Assembly: GCA_004295565.1 (NCBI GenBank)
Contig: AP019416.1
Location: forward strand, 4,402,001 to 4,466,000
From: Vreelandella olivaria
GTDB taxonomy: Bacteria > Pseudomonadota > Gammaproteobacteria > Pseudomonadales > Halomonadaceae
Length of the DNA: 64,000 nt
Direction of reading: 5' to 3'
Shown here: positions 38,922-50,735 of the stretch, piece after piece
Layout of the letters: the number at the start of each line of letters is the position of its first letter
Position numbering within the stretch: the first letter of the stretch is position 1
Notes under the pieces: model-generated
What the model saw: only the letters and a program-made list of their open reading frames with translations
Told to the model about the DNA's origin: nothing
Database searches by the model: none
Translations under genes and position numbers: made by a program

Positions 38922-39538
38922 ACAGCTTTATTCTTAAACAGCTTGCCGAGTTGATAGAGGTCGTGCATATATCTATCAAACTTAGTAATAAGCAGCGACG
39001 CAAAGATAAAGGCATAAATCAGCAGCATGACTGCCATGGGGTCGTTTAGCCAAGCTAGCCAAGGCGTCGAGACTGGATAACCCAGCGTATAAACACTCAT
39101 GGCAGCCAGTAGCTGAACCAGGAAACAGTTCAAAATAACCAGAATAATCAACGCTGCGCGTATATTGGTACGCGGCAGCGTTGTTTTCCAGAACGGCAGG
39201 TGATGCACTTTTATGCAGTTGCTCTCTGCACCTTCTCGAACGCCGTTAAAGCTCAATCTTTTTTTACGCCGCAGTAAAGGAATTGCATAGCTGCCCGCTT
39301 CCTCTTCAGAAAACGCGGCCAAGGCGATATCCCGATTGAATTCAGGGCCGAAGGCATTGGCCGCCGATTGCTCGAAATCTGCCCATGCATGGTTTTGTTG
39401 GGCGGTTTTGGCTTGCTCAGAAAGCACTTTTAAACGGCTTTTATCAGCCTTCGACAGCTTTTTATCATTGCCGATGTTTATATTGTAATGAATATCGTAC
39501 ACCTGATATAAAGCTACGGTCACACCCACAAAAATCAT
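38918..39538 (-). CDS. Membrane protein of unknown function, three helices
   Basis: 206 residues, intact. An N-terminal helix (IFVGVTVALYQVYDI) is followed by ~90 polar residues, then two closely spaced helices ('AALIILVILNCFLVQLLAAM' and 'AVMLLIYAFIFASLLITKFD') and a basic C-terminus ending FKNKAV. The middle domain should face one side of the membrane. No family is recognised. It is convergent with znuA, the stop regions overlapping by 4 bp. The start at 39538 lacks an obvious ribosome binding site and an extended start may have been lost to a base error. Confidence 0.6.
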   Translation of the reverse strand: MIFVGVTVALYQVYDIHYNINIGNDKKLSKADKSRLKVLSEQAKTAQQNHAWADFEQSAANAFGPEFNRDIALAAFSEEEAGSYAIPLLRRKKRLSFNGVREGAESNCIKVHHLPFWKTTLPRTNIRAALIILVILNCFLVQLLAAMSVYTLGYPVSTPWLAWLNDPMAVMLLIYAFIFASLLITKFDRYMHDLYQLGKLFKNKAV

Positions 39539-40069
39539 AAAAAGACAAAATATATCAACATATTAAAAGACACTCCCTAAACAATGCCATGACATAAGGC
39601 AGCATAATTAACCTGCAAAAACTCGATGACTATGCCTGCATGCCTTTCATCTGTACAGGCTCAGAAGGTTGCTTAAAAGGCAGATCAGATCAAATATTCA
39701 ATACTCAACGCTTACCCATCAGCTACCGCTCCTTTCTACCGGCAGGATCAGCACCGGCGGCGTCAAAACAACATTGAAAACAGGCATAGTCGCTATGCCA
39801 GACACCACCAACTCCCAGCCACAACGTCAGAATGAACAAGAAAAACGCCTGAATCGCCCGTCGATGAGCGGCCAAAGCAGGGTGTCGTCTTTAACCGCTA
39901 GCAGTATTGAACCATTAGGGGACGTTACGTGCGTCGGCAAAAGCCCCTGACTAGCCTCGATTCACACTAGTCATTGGGTTACTATCAAAGGATTGCTATC
40001 AGAGAGTTACTGTATTGTTATGCAGCAGCACTCCCCACGTCAGCTGTCAGCGGTACCGTTGGTAACCCT
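39539..40069. other. Intergenic stretch with no confident gene
   Basis: 531 bp between the unknown membrane protein and the GcvA-like regulator. It contains a possible 51-codon reading frame at 39795-39950 (MPDTTNSQPQRQNEQEKRLN...), polar, without a ribosome binding site or recognisable family, which I do not call. The regulator promoter must lie in the last ~100 bp. I see no tRNA, terminator or clear repeat. Confidence 0.5.
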
Positions 40070-40970
40070 ATGAGCCATCCCCTACTCCCCCTCAATCCGC
40101 TCAGAGCGTTTGAGGTAGCCGCACGTCTACGCAGCCTAACCCGTGCGGCAGATGAACTGCATGTATCCCAGGTAGCGGTTAGCCGCCAAGTGAAAGTATT
40201 AGAGGATTACCTTGGAGTAGCGCTGTTTAACCGCTTGCATCGCGGTATTGAACTTACCCAGGAGGGCGCAGAGCTCTACGCGGGGTTAAAACGCTTTCCG
40301 CGAGCTTGAAAATGCCTCGCGCAAAGTATCACGTCGAAATAAGCGTGACGTGCTCTCGATCCAGTCCTACACCACTTTCTCGCAGCGTTGGTTGATCCCA
40401 AGGCTGGCCGATTTTCATAATAAAAATCCGCTGCTTGAGGTCAAGCTGTCCTCGTCGTTAAAGCCGGTTGATTTTCAAACACAGAGCGTCGATGCCGCCA
40501 TCCGCTCTGGGCATGGGGACTGGCCAGGACTACATGCTGAAAAGCTGGTGGATATCGAGCTGATTCCCATTGTTTCTGCCGCTTTATGGGAAGCCGAGGG
40601 GTTGGCTAAAGACGATATCGCCAAGGTGCGTCGGTTACACTCCATGGCGCGTCCAGAGGACTGGAAAACGTGGTTAGCAGAAAGCGGGGTAGAGGGCGTT
40701 GATGCTGAGTCGGGTATGAAGTTCGACAACTCAGCGCTCGCCTATGAAGCGGCGTCGATGAATATTGGCGCCGCCATCGCCATTAAGGTGTTTGTGGAGC
40801 GCCAACTGCAGGAAGGCAGCTTTGTGGCGCTATCAGACACCGTGTGCCGCACCGGCGAGGCGTACTACCTGACGTGGCCCAAAGACGCCCGCCCTTCTGA
40901 TGCACTGATCAAGTTTCTAGAGTGGATGAAGGATCTGATTGGCCACCCCTGGGCCAACCCAATTAGCTGA
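40070..40970 (+). CDS. GcvA-like LysR-family regulator, frameshifted
   Basis: About 300 residues, starting MSHPLLPLNPLRAFEVAARL, the typical N-terminus of the GcvA/AmpR branch ('LNALRAFEAAARH.SF..AA.EL.V...AVS.Q'). The HTH is 'ELHVSQVAVSRQVKVLEDYL' and 'FNRLHRGIELTQEGAELYAG' follows. The frame breaks near 40293 before 'AFRELENASRK'. The ligand-binding domain has 'VDAAIRSGHGDWPGLHAEKL'. It is convergent with the MFS gene; the target is unknown. Confidence 0.87.
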
Positions 40971-40973
40971 TGC

Positions 40974-42138
40974 TTACTGAATCGTGTGCTGCCTTCTAAG
41001 GCGTTGAAAAAGCAGCCAGTGCAATAGAAGCAGCACCCCGCAGGCGAGATACGCCAGTGTAAAGCCGCCAAGCTGAGTCACAATCCCCAATAACAGCGGG
41101 GCGGCAAACTGCATGGCCCGATTAGCCATCAAGCGCACCGCTAAGGCATGGGCGCGCTGACGCTCCGGCACTGATTCTGCGATGACCACCATGGAGAGCG
41201 GCTGAGAGAGTCCTACGCCTAGCCCCACCAGAATGGAAAACAGGCATAGCCAGTAGACATTCCCCGTCACCCCACCAGCATTAGCCCCAGCGCCATAAAC
41301 AGCAAGGTGAGCGACATGGTAGCGTAACGGCCGTGAAGCAGAGCGACAATGGCACTGGTAAACGGCCTAACCGACATGGAGGCAAGCGCACGCAGGCTGA
41401 CCAACAGCCCGATGGTGGTTCCCGAGAGCGCCAAGCTTTCCAGATAAACAGGAAAGTAACTGCCGTGAGCACCCAACGCCAGCATGGCCGCCAGAGAGAT
41501 AATCAGCGATAGCTTCACCCCCTGAGGTTTTCAGCAGTTGCCACTGCTGACCAACGCCGATGCGAAAACCAACACCCTTCTGTTCACCGCTTGATGCGCG
41601 CTGGTTGGCCATAAAAATGACACCAGCGCCACAAAAGAGGCAGCAAAAGCGCCATAGAACGCCGCACCTGGGCCACCTCGATGATCAATGACCCAGCCCG
41701 CCAGCAGCGGCCCTACCATCTGGCCAATCGATAAATAGGTGGTGTACCAGCCAAAGTACTTTTCCAGTACGGTGCCCTGCCCCAGGTACGTGATTGCCGT
41801 TTGGGCTGAAATAATCATCAGCAACTGCGCCAAACCAATCACCAGTTGCCCGGCAATTAACCCCTTAAAGCCTGGCACGACCGCCAATAAACCAGCACCC
41901 ACCACCATGGCCACGGCGCCCAGCTGAAGGGTGCGGGGGCTACCCAATCGCGCAACCAGCGAGCCAAAAGGAAGTGCTAAAAGCAAGGGTAATACATAGG
42001 GGCGCTGACGATCAAGCCCAGCATTAACGGTGTCGCACCCAACTCAATGGCCGCGAGCGGCACCGCCACCAGTAACATCGTCTGTACGACAAAAGCGGTG
42101 CCTAAGCTTAGACAAATACAGGCAAACGCCTTATTCAT
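40974..42138 (-). CDS. MFS transporter, several frame breaks
   Basis: About 385 residues in 12 predicted helices, read in four frame pieces. ATG at 42138 starts MNKAFACICLSLGTAFVVQT. A loop motif between helices 2 and 3 is 'LPFGSLVARLGSPRTLQLGA' (the MFS G..AD..GRR pattern). Later pieces include 'YFPVYLESLALSGTTIGLLV' and 'GVGLSQPLSMVVIAESVPER'. Breaks near 42000, 41525 and 41270. No substrate can be deduced. Divergent neighbours do not indicate one. Confidence 0.8.
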
Positions 42139-42216
42139 GGCATCTTTCGAACGTCATGCCGACCTCCCTGTCACTGATACCCATGGTGAATAACGTTGCC
42201 AAGCTCCCGTTAAGTT

Positions 42217-43708
42217 TTAGTGGGCTCGATACCCCTTCACTTTTTTACGAAACATACCGAGCGCCGGGAGTAAGAAGGAGAGTGCGGCGATAGCCAACAA
42301 TGTTGCACTAAGCGGATTAGTAATAAAGGTCGTCACTTCACCATTGGAGATAGACAGCGCCCGGCGCAGGTTGGTCTCCAACATATCGCCTAATACCAGA
42401 GCCAAAATGACCGGCGCCAAGGGGATATTCGTTTTGCGCAGCACATAGCCGACAACCCCAAAGGTCAGCGCCACATAGACCGGAAACATAGAGCTTGTTG
42501 ACGCATAAGCCCCAATCAAGCTAATCGATGCCACAATGGCGGCAATCGCCGGACGCGGGATATCCGCTACCTTGGCCCAGAACCGCGCCCCCGCAAGGCC
42601 AATAAAGACCATGATCGGCACACTCAACCAGAGCGACACAAACACCGTATAGGGAATTTCAGGATGAGTGGTGAACAGCAATGGGCCCGGCTGTACCCCA
42701 TGGATCATTAGCGCGCCGATCATAATGGCGGTAGTAGCGGAGCCCGGAATACCCAGCGCAAGCAACGGCGACAAAGAGCCCGAAACTGAGGCATTATTGG
42801 CCGTTTCAGAGGCGGCAATACCTTCGTAGCTGCCGTTACCAAATAGCTCCGGCTGCTTTGAAAAACGCTTGGCGACCGCATAGGAGATAAAGGAGCCAAT
42901 CGACGCCCCAGCACCCGGTATAACGCCCACAAAATAGCCAATTAATGAGCTACGTAAAAACAGATACTTCATCTTATAAAAGGTTTTGAAGGGCACCTCT
43001 AAAATACCGCTCATGGGCTGGTTCTTTACTTTATGGCTTGCTCCCGCCTCAATCATAAAGAGCACTTCGGAAAGGGCAAATAAGCCGAGCAGGACAGGTA
43101 CTAACGGTAGACCTTCAAAAAAATCGGGATGGTAGCTAAAGCGTGGAACACCGGTTTGACTATCCAGTCCGACGGTAGCTAAAGCAAGGCCAAGCCCCAT
43201 CGCCAGGGCACCTTTCAACATTGAACCGGAAGAGAAGCTCGACACCAGACTCAACCCCAGCAGGGCAAGCGCAAAATAGGCCGATGAATCAAAATTCAGC
43301 GCATACTCAGAGAGCGGTACGGCGGTAAAAACAGCAGAATGGTACTAACAAAGATACCGATACCTGAGGAAATAATGGAAATATTCAGCGCAATACCGGT
43401 TTTACCCTGCTTGGTAAGGGGTAGCCATCCCAGGTGGTCGCCACTGCCGCGGCAGTGCCTGGGGAGTTAAGTAAGATGCCCGAAATAGCACCGCCATATT
43501 CGGCAGCAGCAAACAGCGCGACCAGCATGACGATAGAGACAAGCGGATCCATACTATAGGTAAAGGGAATCATCAAAGCGATGCCCAAACTAGGCCCCAA
43601 ACCGGGAATAGCACCAATCAAGTAACCAATTAAAGCACCCGCGGTAAGGCCAACAAGCACCATGGGGTCGGCAAAGGCATTCAGCCCTATTAATAGATTA
43701 TCAATCAT
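42217..43708 (-). CDS. tctA: Tripartite tricarboxylate transporter TctA, frameshifted
   Basis: Large membrane subunit (about 497 residues, ~12 helices) of a TTT-family transporter. ATG at 43708 follows GAGG: MIDNLLIGLNAFADPMVLVG. TctA signatures: 'GALIGYLIGAIPGLGPSLGI' and 'GVIPGAGASIGSFISYAVAK', the paired G-x2-PG motifs of the substrate site, plus 'GIPGSATTAIMIGALMIHGV'. Two frame breaks between about 43410 and 43320. It lies 9 bp downstream of tctB. The solute is a carboxylate whose receptor (TctC) is encoded 6 kb upstream on the same strand. Confidence 0.92.
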
Positions 43709-43717
43709 GTTCAAACC

Positions 43718-44216
43718 TCAATCAAAATAGACGCCGAGCACCAGTACGAAGATGGCGTAAATGCCAAGTGCCAGTAAGGGTGGCAGCGTTAGCAGTAGCG
43801 AGTAACGGTTCTCCCCTCCCAGTTTCATTAATAAAAAAGCCAGCAGTGTAATACCCACGATTAGCCCCACCCACTCCAGCGCCAGTACCACAGCGACCAT
43901 CACCATCATCGATAGCAACACTTGCACTGGCCGGCTAATCTCAACTAATGAGTCGCTTTCCTGGCTGGGTTCACTTAAAAACTCACTATAATTAAAAGCA
44001 GTAATGAACCCCCAATCAACGTGGCGACTAACAGCGGAAACCCGCTGGCTCCAATGCCTGAAGAGCTATAGCTGGGCAGCTTAAGTGCGTCATTGGCATA
44101 TAAAGCAGTTGCTGCCAGCAGCACAAAATATACCGCTAATTCCAGCCATTTTTTCGTACTGTAAGTGTCTTGTTTGCCACTTCAGGCGCTTCTGCATCAG
44201 CATCTTTGATACTCAC
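43718..44216 (-). CDS. tctB: Tripartite tricarboxylate transporter TctB, frameshifted
   Basis: Small four-helix subunit, about 165 residues. GTG at 44216 follows GGAGG; the product starts MSIKDADAEAPEVANKTL. The frame breaks near 44140 and 43970; after correction 'WLELAVYFVLLAATALYAND' and 'GIGASGFPLLVATLIGGSLL' are the usual TctB N-terminal features. The C-terminal 69 residues 'MVMVAVVLALEWVGLIVGIT...' contain two helices. Upstream (44217-44452) is a 236-bp gap that may carry a tctBA promoter. Confidence 0.8.
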
Positions 44217-44452
44217 TGGCGGCCTCCATATTTCTTGTAGTTAATGATTGGCGTAGCATTAAAAACGCCATCACACTTATTTTATTAATACTGCTTTTCC
44301 AGGTACTGTTTTTAACTGTTGTTTCAACTTCTGTTTCTAGTACCACATTTTTTCCAATCATGGCGCAGGGCGGCCAAAAGAGAAACTGACCATTTATCAG
44401 GCTTGACCACCGCTACTATTAGGCTGAAACACTACTAAAGGATGATCGACAC

Positions 44453-46518
44453 CTAAAAGGCCAGTCGATGGGTACGCTGGTGGCCTTTACCACTGACGTC
44501 GGCTAATTTGCCCAGCGCGCTTTCCAATTGGCGATCGCTCATCTGTCGAGCAATAAACAGCGGGCCGCCCCGCCAGCGGGGAAAGCCGTAGCCATTGACC
44601 AAGGCAATATCAATATCCGCAGGCCGCTGGCAAACGCCCTCTTCCAGCAACAGCAGGGCTTCATTGATTAAGGCAAGCTCCGCGCGCTGCTGGATCTCCT
44701 GCTCGCTAAACGCTTTAGGCATAATGGCGTGCTCTTCCCGGTAGCGCTCGATTAGCTGGGCGACTTCCGGGTCTGAAGCCGGTTGCATTGCCTCGTCGTC
44801 ATAGCGGTAGTAGCCACGGCCGGTTTTGCGCCCGAAACGGCCCGCTTCGCAGAGCAGATCCGGTATCCCCACGTAGCGCCTAAGGTGGCGGGTATCGGCG
44901 GTTTGCTGGCGCATTTTCCAGGCGATATCCAGCCCGGACATATCCGCCACTTTAAACGGCCCCATGGCGAAGCCGTAGGCTTCCAGTGCCGCATCGACTT
45001 GCTCCGGGCTGGCCCCTCTTCGAGCATAAATTCACACTGGCGCCGGTAGGCGGCGTAGAGCCGGTTGCCTACAAAGCCCCATGCGTTGGCAACCACTATC
45101 GCCTTTTTCTTAAGCCGCCGCGCAACACTTACAGCAGTAATCAAGGACTGCTCGCTGGTGGTTTGGCAGCGCACGATCTCCAATAGCGGCATGCGGTCTG
45201 CCGGGCTGAAAAATGTAACCCCAGTACGCGCTCTGGGTGGGAAATACCCGCGGCAATCTGATCAATATCCAGGTAGGAGGTATTACTGGCCAGAAGCGTA
45301 CTTTCGCTGACCCACTTGGCCAAATCGGCAAACAGCGAGCGCTTGATGGCCAAATCTTCCACAATGGCCTCAATCACCAGGTCTGTACCGGCCACATCGG
45401 GTAACTGCTGAGTAGGGTTCAGGCGAGATATCACGTCATCCCGCTGTGCCTGGGTTAATCGTTGGCGTTTAACACCGTCATCCAGCGCCTGGGTATTCGT
45501 GCCACGCCCTCTTCAAGGGCCTTATCGTTTAGCTCCAAGAGATCGAGGCTATAGCCTGCTTTAAGTGCACACAGGGCAATACCGCTACCCATAGTGCCTG
45601 CACCCACCACCGAGATACGCGATACCGGCGCTGCCTTAACAGGCTGAGTGGGCTCAAAGGGTTGTTCGCGTTCGGCAAAGAACAGATAGCGCAACGCCTG
45701 GGCAGATTCGCTGCCGCGCAGGGCTAGAAATTGAGCCCGCTCTTCGGCAATCGCAGCGCTAAAGCTGAGCTTGGCCGCCTGCATCACCACCTCGGCGGCG
45801 ACCGGTGCGGCAGGTAAGCCGCGGGCACGTGCCAACAGTTTGTTAACCTGGGCTTGTAGTGCTTGCTTATCCGCAGGGGGCACATCGCGTTCTGCTAGTG
45901 GCTGTTTGCCACCTCTATAGCGGTTGGCGTAAGCCAGAACCTGATCGAATGACTCGGTATCCGACGCGTCGCCCTCTGTGGAGCGGAGGAGTTCGTCGAC
46001 TAATCCGACCTTGTGGGCTTCAAGCGCCGTGATGGGCTTACCGGAAACGATCATATCCAGCGCCATGGGCAGGCCCACCGCCCGTGGCAAACGCTGGGTG
46101 CCACCGGCACCGGGTATCACGCCGACCGTCACTTCGGGCAGGCCCAGCAGCGCGGTGGGCGTGGCGATGCGGCTATCGCAGGCCAGCGCCAGTTCCAGGC
46201 CGCCCCCAGGGTATGGCCGCTGATCACCGCAATCACCGGCAGTGGAAAAGCGCTGAGCGCGGCGGTGACCTGGGGCAGCGTCGGTTCCGTGGGCTCATGT
46301 TCCAGCTCGCGCAGGTCGGCCCCCGCCATTAGGTTCGGGCCTTTGCCCATCAGCACCACGGCACGAGTCTGCTGCGTATCAATCTTGTCCAGCGCGGCCA
46401 AAATACCTCGGCGCACCGCATCGTTGCTGCTATTCACCGGCGGGTTATCAAGGGTAATGATGGCAACCGCCCCGTCCTGGTCAAGATGAACACACCCTGC
46501 GGTCGATATCTCAACCAT
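44453..46518 (-). CDS. FadB-like bifunctional enoyl-CoA hydratase/3-hydroxyacyl-CoA dehydrogenase, several frame breaks
   Basis: About 690 residues: an N-terminal crotonase domain ('[17 protein letters not shown]', '[20 protein letters not shown]') and a C-terminal 3-hydroxyacyl-CoA dehydrogenase ('[20 protein letters not shown]', '[20 protein letters not shown]', '[15 protein letters not shown]', '[20 protein letters not shown]'). It lacks the longer linker of E. coli FadB and is closer to stand-alone peroxisomal-type bifunctional enzymes. Frame breaks near 46200, 45450, 45205 and 45020. ATG at 46518 follows GGGAGG. It overlaps the acyl-CoA ligase gene upstream. It would hydrate and oxidise an acyl-CoA intermediate in the cluster's pathway. 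Confidence 0.88.
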
Positions 46519-48614
46519 GACCATTACCTCCCGCCTGTTCGTCCAACACCAACACCGCATCCGCGGCCACAACACCTTGGCCTTCCGGCATCACGAAAAG
46601 CGGATTGATCTCGGCCGTAACCAGACGGTCGCCTAGCTCCCCGGCCATGGCGGAGAAAGCCACAATCGCCTGGGCGAGGGTTTCCGTGTCACGGCGTGGC
46701 GCACCGCGATAGCCATCGAGTAGCGGCCAAGTCGTTAGCTGCTGCATCATTTCCCGCGCCTGCTCCAGAGTCAAACCGCCTCGCTCTGGCAGCAAACGTA
46801 TGGTGGTGTCCTTGAACAGTTCCGCCGTGACGCCGCCTGCACCCAGCAAGATGGCCGTGCCCAACGCATCACGGTTAGCACCGAGGATCAGCTCATGTCC
46901 ACCCGCTACCATGGCTTCCACCAGGAAGGTATCAGGGCGGTGCGCCACGTGGGCTTCAACGTCGCTCACCATCTGATCAAACCGCTGACCAATCGTCTCG
47001 GCATTTAAATGCAGTGCAACGCCACCAATATCGCTTTTGTGCAGCAGGCTGGCATCCATCACCTTGAGCACCACGGGGGCGTCCAATTCTCTGGCTGCGC
47101 GCTCCGCCTCTTCGCGGCTGTGAACCACCCGGCTGGGCGGTACACTAATGCCTGCCTGGGCGAACAGCTGTTTCGCCGCGGCCTCGTCAATTGAGCCCTT
47201 AGGCAAGGCAGTTAAATCGGGTAGTACCACCTGGGCCGACTCACCGCCGCTAAGTAAAGGCCTGCCGATAAAGTGCAGCGCTTCCAGCACCGCGCTGCAG
47301 CTCTCCGGTGAGCTAAAGCCTGGGATCGAGGCGCGATTCAAACGCTGCAGCGTGCTCGGGGCGTAGGGACTAACGTAGGCCAGTAGCGGCTTATTATTGG
47401 TCGCCAGGCTGTCGCTGATTGCCCCCACGACAAGGTCGGGCATCGCCAACCCGGAGGAGCCAATAATCACGATCAAGGCGTCGTAGCTATCGCTTTCCAG
47501 CAGTATACGAATAGCTTGGCGCAGCAAGTCGGGCTGTAGCCCCGCCAGCGTTACGTCGATGGGGTTACGGTCTAGCGCGGTCGGCGTATCGCCCTGCAAG
47601 GCGCGCAGTTTTTCTGCGGTAGCGTGATCAGGCGCGGGCGTATCGAAGCCGTTAACGCCGAGGCTATCGGCAATCAGCGTACCGGCGCCCCCGGTTGAGG
47701 TCAGCACCGCAACCCGTCGCCCGGCCAGCTGGCGGCCAGCAACGAGTACCGCGGGCACGTCCAAGAACTCGTCAAAGGTGTTTACCCGAATCACCCCTAG
47801 CTCACAGAAGAAGGCATCGTAAACCCGATCTTCACCCGCCAAGGCACCGGTGTGAGAGCTTGCTGCGCTGGCACCGGCTTCGGAACGGCCAATTTTGAAC
47901 ACCACCAGCGGCTTGCCCGCGCGCGCAGGGCAACCTCACGGAAACGCGCCGGGTGACGAACGCTCTCCAGGTAGAGCGCAATCACCTTGGTGTTCGGATC
48001 ATCAACCAGGTAGTCAACAAAATCGCTGACTTCCAGATCCACCTCATTACTGGTGGCAATCAGCGACGACAAACCAATGCCCGCCCGGCGGCCCGTGACA
48101 GAAGCGCGCCCAGAATGCCGCCACTTTGGGAAACCACCGCGACACTCCCCTTGGGTAGCTCGCTTACTTCCAACGCACCGCTGGCAGAGAGCGGAATGCC
48201 CGCCGATAAATTAACCAACCCGATGGTATTGGGGCCGAGGAGTCGCATGGAGCCTGCGGCCTCTTTTAGCTCATCCTGCAGCGCCAGGCCTTCCTCGCCA
48301 GCCTCGGCATAGCCACTGGCCAATACTACCGCCGCTTGGCAGCCCATCTTGGCCAGGGAGCGCACTGCGTCGATACTGCGTTTGGCATTCAGCAGCACAA
48401 GCCCTACATCGGGCGCTTCGGGCAGTGCTTCGACGCTGGGGTAACATGTCAGCCCCTGAATCTCGGTGGCTTTCGGGTTAACCGGGTAAATCGGGCCTTT
48501 AAAACCGTGCTTGAGCAAATAAGAGACTGGCAACCCGGAGGTTTTTTTAGGGTCTGCAGAGGCACCGATGACGGCAATGCTTTTAGGATTTAGGAGGGCG
48601 TGGATCTGGCTCAT
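46511..48614 (-). CDS. ADP-forming acyl-CoA (acetate--CoA) ligase family protein, frameshifted
   Basis: About 700 residues. An N-terminal CoA-binding Rossmann domain ('LNPKSIAVIGASADPKKTSG'), a succinyl-CoA-ligase-like domain ('VSQSGGILGALLSRAAGR', phospho-His in 'ASSHTGALAGEDRV') and a C-terminal ATP-grasp domain ('APVVLKVMDASLLHKSDIGG', 'RLVTAEINPLFVMPEGQGVV'). Frame breaks near 48080 and 47915. It makes an acyl-CoA with ATP to ADP + Pi. Start and stop overlap its neighbours (crotonase stop and FadB-like start), so it is in the middle of a tight operon. Confidence 0.88.
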
Positions 48615-49404
48615 TGTTGAGCCTCCTTCATGCGGTCAAGGAATGCCTGCACCGAGGCACGGTGCTCTTCAGAGGTGTAACAGATGCCCTGGGCTTTACT
48701 GCCTTCGGCGAACACTTGGCTTTCAGACATTTCGTAGCTTTTGTTGATAATCGATTTGGTCAGTGCCACCGCCGTGCGTGAGCCGCTGCTCATCTCATCC
48801 GCCATGGCGTGGGCGGTGCTAAGCAATTCATCAGCACTACAGCGCTGATCAGCAATCCCGAGCTGCAGCGCCTCATCGGCATTGACCCGCCGACCGCTAA
48901 AGATCAGCGCTTTGGCGCGTGCTAATACCGGCGGGGCAGGAAGTACATGCCACCGCCGTCTGGAATCAGTCCGCGGGCAATATAGGCCCAGGTAAAGTGG
49001 GCATAGTCAGAGGCAATCACAAAATCACAGGAGAGCGCTAAATCCGCCCCCAAACCAGCGGCCGCGCCGTTCACCGCTGCCACTGTGGGAATGGGTAAGT
49101 TAAGCAATAGACTCGCCGCATAGTGAACGCCCTGCTGGCGCTCCCAGCCATTAAAGCCAACGGTGGCGGGATCGGCTTCCATGCGGGTTTTCATACCGGC
49201 GATATCGCCACCCGCGCAGAATCCTTTACCGCTTCCGGTGAGTACCAGGGCGCGTATCGAGCGATCTGTACGAATAGCCTGCAGATGATCGACCAATTCG
49301 GCGCGCATGGCGTCGCTCATGGCATTGCGTTTATCGGGGCGGTTTAGGGTGAGCAGGACAATGCCATTTTCGACCGAATAAGACACTAATGATTCTTGGT
49401 TCAT
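48611..49404 (-). CDS. Enoyl-CoA hydratase/isomerase family protein, frameshifted
   Basis: About 264 residues, starting MNQESLVSYSVENGIVLLTL. Crotonase signature with oxyanion-hole residues in 'GKGFCAGGDIAGM' and 'NGAAAGLGADLALSCDFVIA'; the segment 'AYIARGLIPDGGGMYFLPR' is where catalytic acids of this family usually lie (Asp in IPDGG). The frame breaks near 48930 (C/G run). It overlaps the acyl-CoA ligase start by 4 nt. Exact reaction unknown; PaaG/PaaB-like hydratases have a similar 'IPDGG' loop. Confidence 0.88.
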
Positions 49405-49593
49405 AACCAGATCCTCTAATACTTTATTATTTGCGGGGCTATTAGAAAAAATTCGTTTTACGAAATAAAGCGCTAACAATTATTTTGACAACAATGCTTT
49501 ATATCTTCCATTGACGAAAAATAAGGGTCTGCCTATTAAATTGTTATAGCGAAGGTGGGATATAAAATTTCAAGAAGTAAATAAAATCACTAA

Positions 49594-49619
49594 AATGCGG
49601 CGAGGAGTTTCGCCGCATT
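49594..49619 (-). terminator. Hairpin terminator after tctC
   Basis: AATGCGGCGA (49594-49603) pairs with TCGCCGCATT (49610-49619), a 10-bp stem with a 6-base loop. It lies about 25 bp beyond the tctC stop; on the minus strand it continues ATTTTAG, a short T run. It would reduce read-through from the CoA-transferase/prpD/tctC genes into the crotonase operon. Confidence 0.75.
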
Positions 49620-49642
49620 AAAGCACATCAATAACCGTAATT

Positions 49643-50589
49643 TTATTTATCTAACTCTTGCTGAGCGACCTCACTAATTTGATAAGCGAACTCGGTATAC
49701 TCTTCAGGGCCCATCCAAGAGTCTGTTACCCCAGCGCTACGCGCATAGGCTTGGTAGTGCTCGGTTTTCATCGCCTCGTGGAACGCATCGGCAATTTGCT
49801 GCTGCAGCTCCATGGGCATCCCGGCAGGGCCAAAGACGCCCTCACCTGTACCCAGCTTGAATCAACCTCGTAGCCTTGCTCTTCAAAAGTAGCCACATCG
49901 GGAAGACTCTCTAGCCGATCCTCACCATGCACCCCGAGCCCTTTCAAACGGCCCGCGTCAAAATACGCCTGGGCACCGCTTAAGTTGGACATACCCACAT
50001 CTATATGGCCACCTAATACAGCGGCAACAATGTCGGGCGTGGAGTTAAAAGGCACCCACTCAAACTCCACATCGGCCACATTTTCCAACATGCTCAGGCC
50101 GATATGCTGTGTAGACCCCTGCGGCCCAAACCCGCCAACGATCACTTTTCCATCGCGCTGTTTAGCTTCGTTAATCAAATCATCCAGATCGCTTATCGGT
50201 GAGTCGGTACGCGTCCAGATCAAGTTGGGATCAGACTGCGCCGTCGCAATCCAGCTAAAGTCATCAATGGAGAACACGCCTTCCAAATTCGTTAGCATGC
50301 CAGTGAAGTGTGAAAGGGTATTCACAGCAAGCGTCAGACCATCGGGTTCTGCAGAGCGTACTCGCGACATCTGGCTAGCACCGCCGCCGCCGGGCGAATT
50401 TATAATCGCAATGGATTGGCCGATCTGAGGCTCCAACGACTCGGCAAGCGTGCGCATAAACACATCGGCGGAACCACCCGCTTTAGTGTGCATAATGATG
50501 CGGACAGTATCTTGGGGCCATTCGCTGTCATCAGCAGTGGCTATAGTACTTACTGATACAAATGAAGCGGCGGCAATGCTCGACAACAA
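49643..50589 (-). CDS. tctC: Tripartite tricarboxylate transporter substrate-binding protein TctC, frameshifted
   Basis: Periplasmic receptor of a TTT system, about 315 residues. The signal peptide 'LSSIAAASFVSVSTIATADD' is preceded by a basic stretch (KKKLAT) in the same frame without a clear ATG, so the start may lie slightly upstream and be hidden by a base error. Family motifs: 'VRIIMHTKAGGSADVFMRTL', 'NSPGGGGASQMSRV' and 'HIDVGMSNLSGAQAYFDAGR'. The frame breaks near 49860, and the corrected C-terminus ends at 49643. The solute should be a carboxylate handled by the flanking CoA enzymes. Confidence 0.88.
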
Positions 50590-50735
50590 AATAGTTGCGA
50601 GTTTCTTTTTATGGTTAAAAATTTCTCTACCTCATTATTTATTACTTTTATAAGTTTGGTGATCAACATCACTTATTAGATGCTGGCATAAGCGAGCATC
50701 ACCGACCACCAACGATACATTGGGTGTTGGTTAAC

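Noticed and set aside
39795-39950. 51-codon reading frame starting MPDTTNSQPQRQ
   Set aside because: No ribosome binding site, low-complexity polar composition and no recognisable family; may be chance.
50683-50704. GATGCT...AGCATC inverted repeat between prpD-like gene and tctC
   Set aside because: The stem is only six base pairs and lacks a T tract; too weak to call a terminator.
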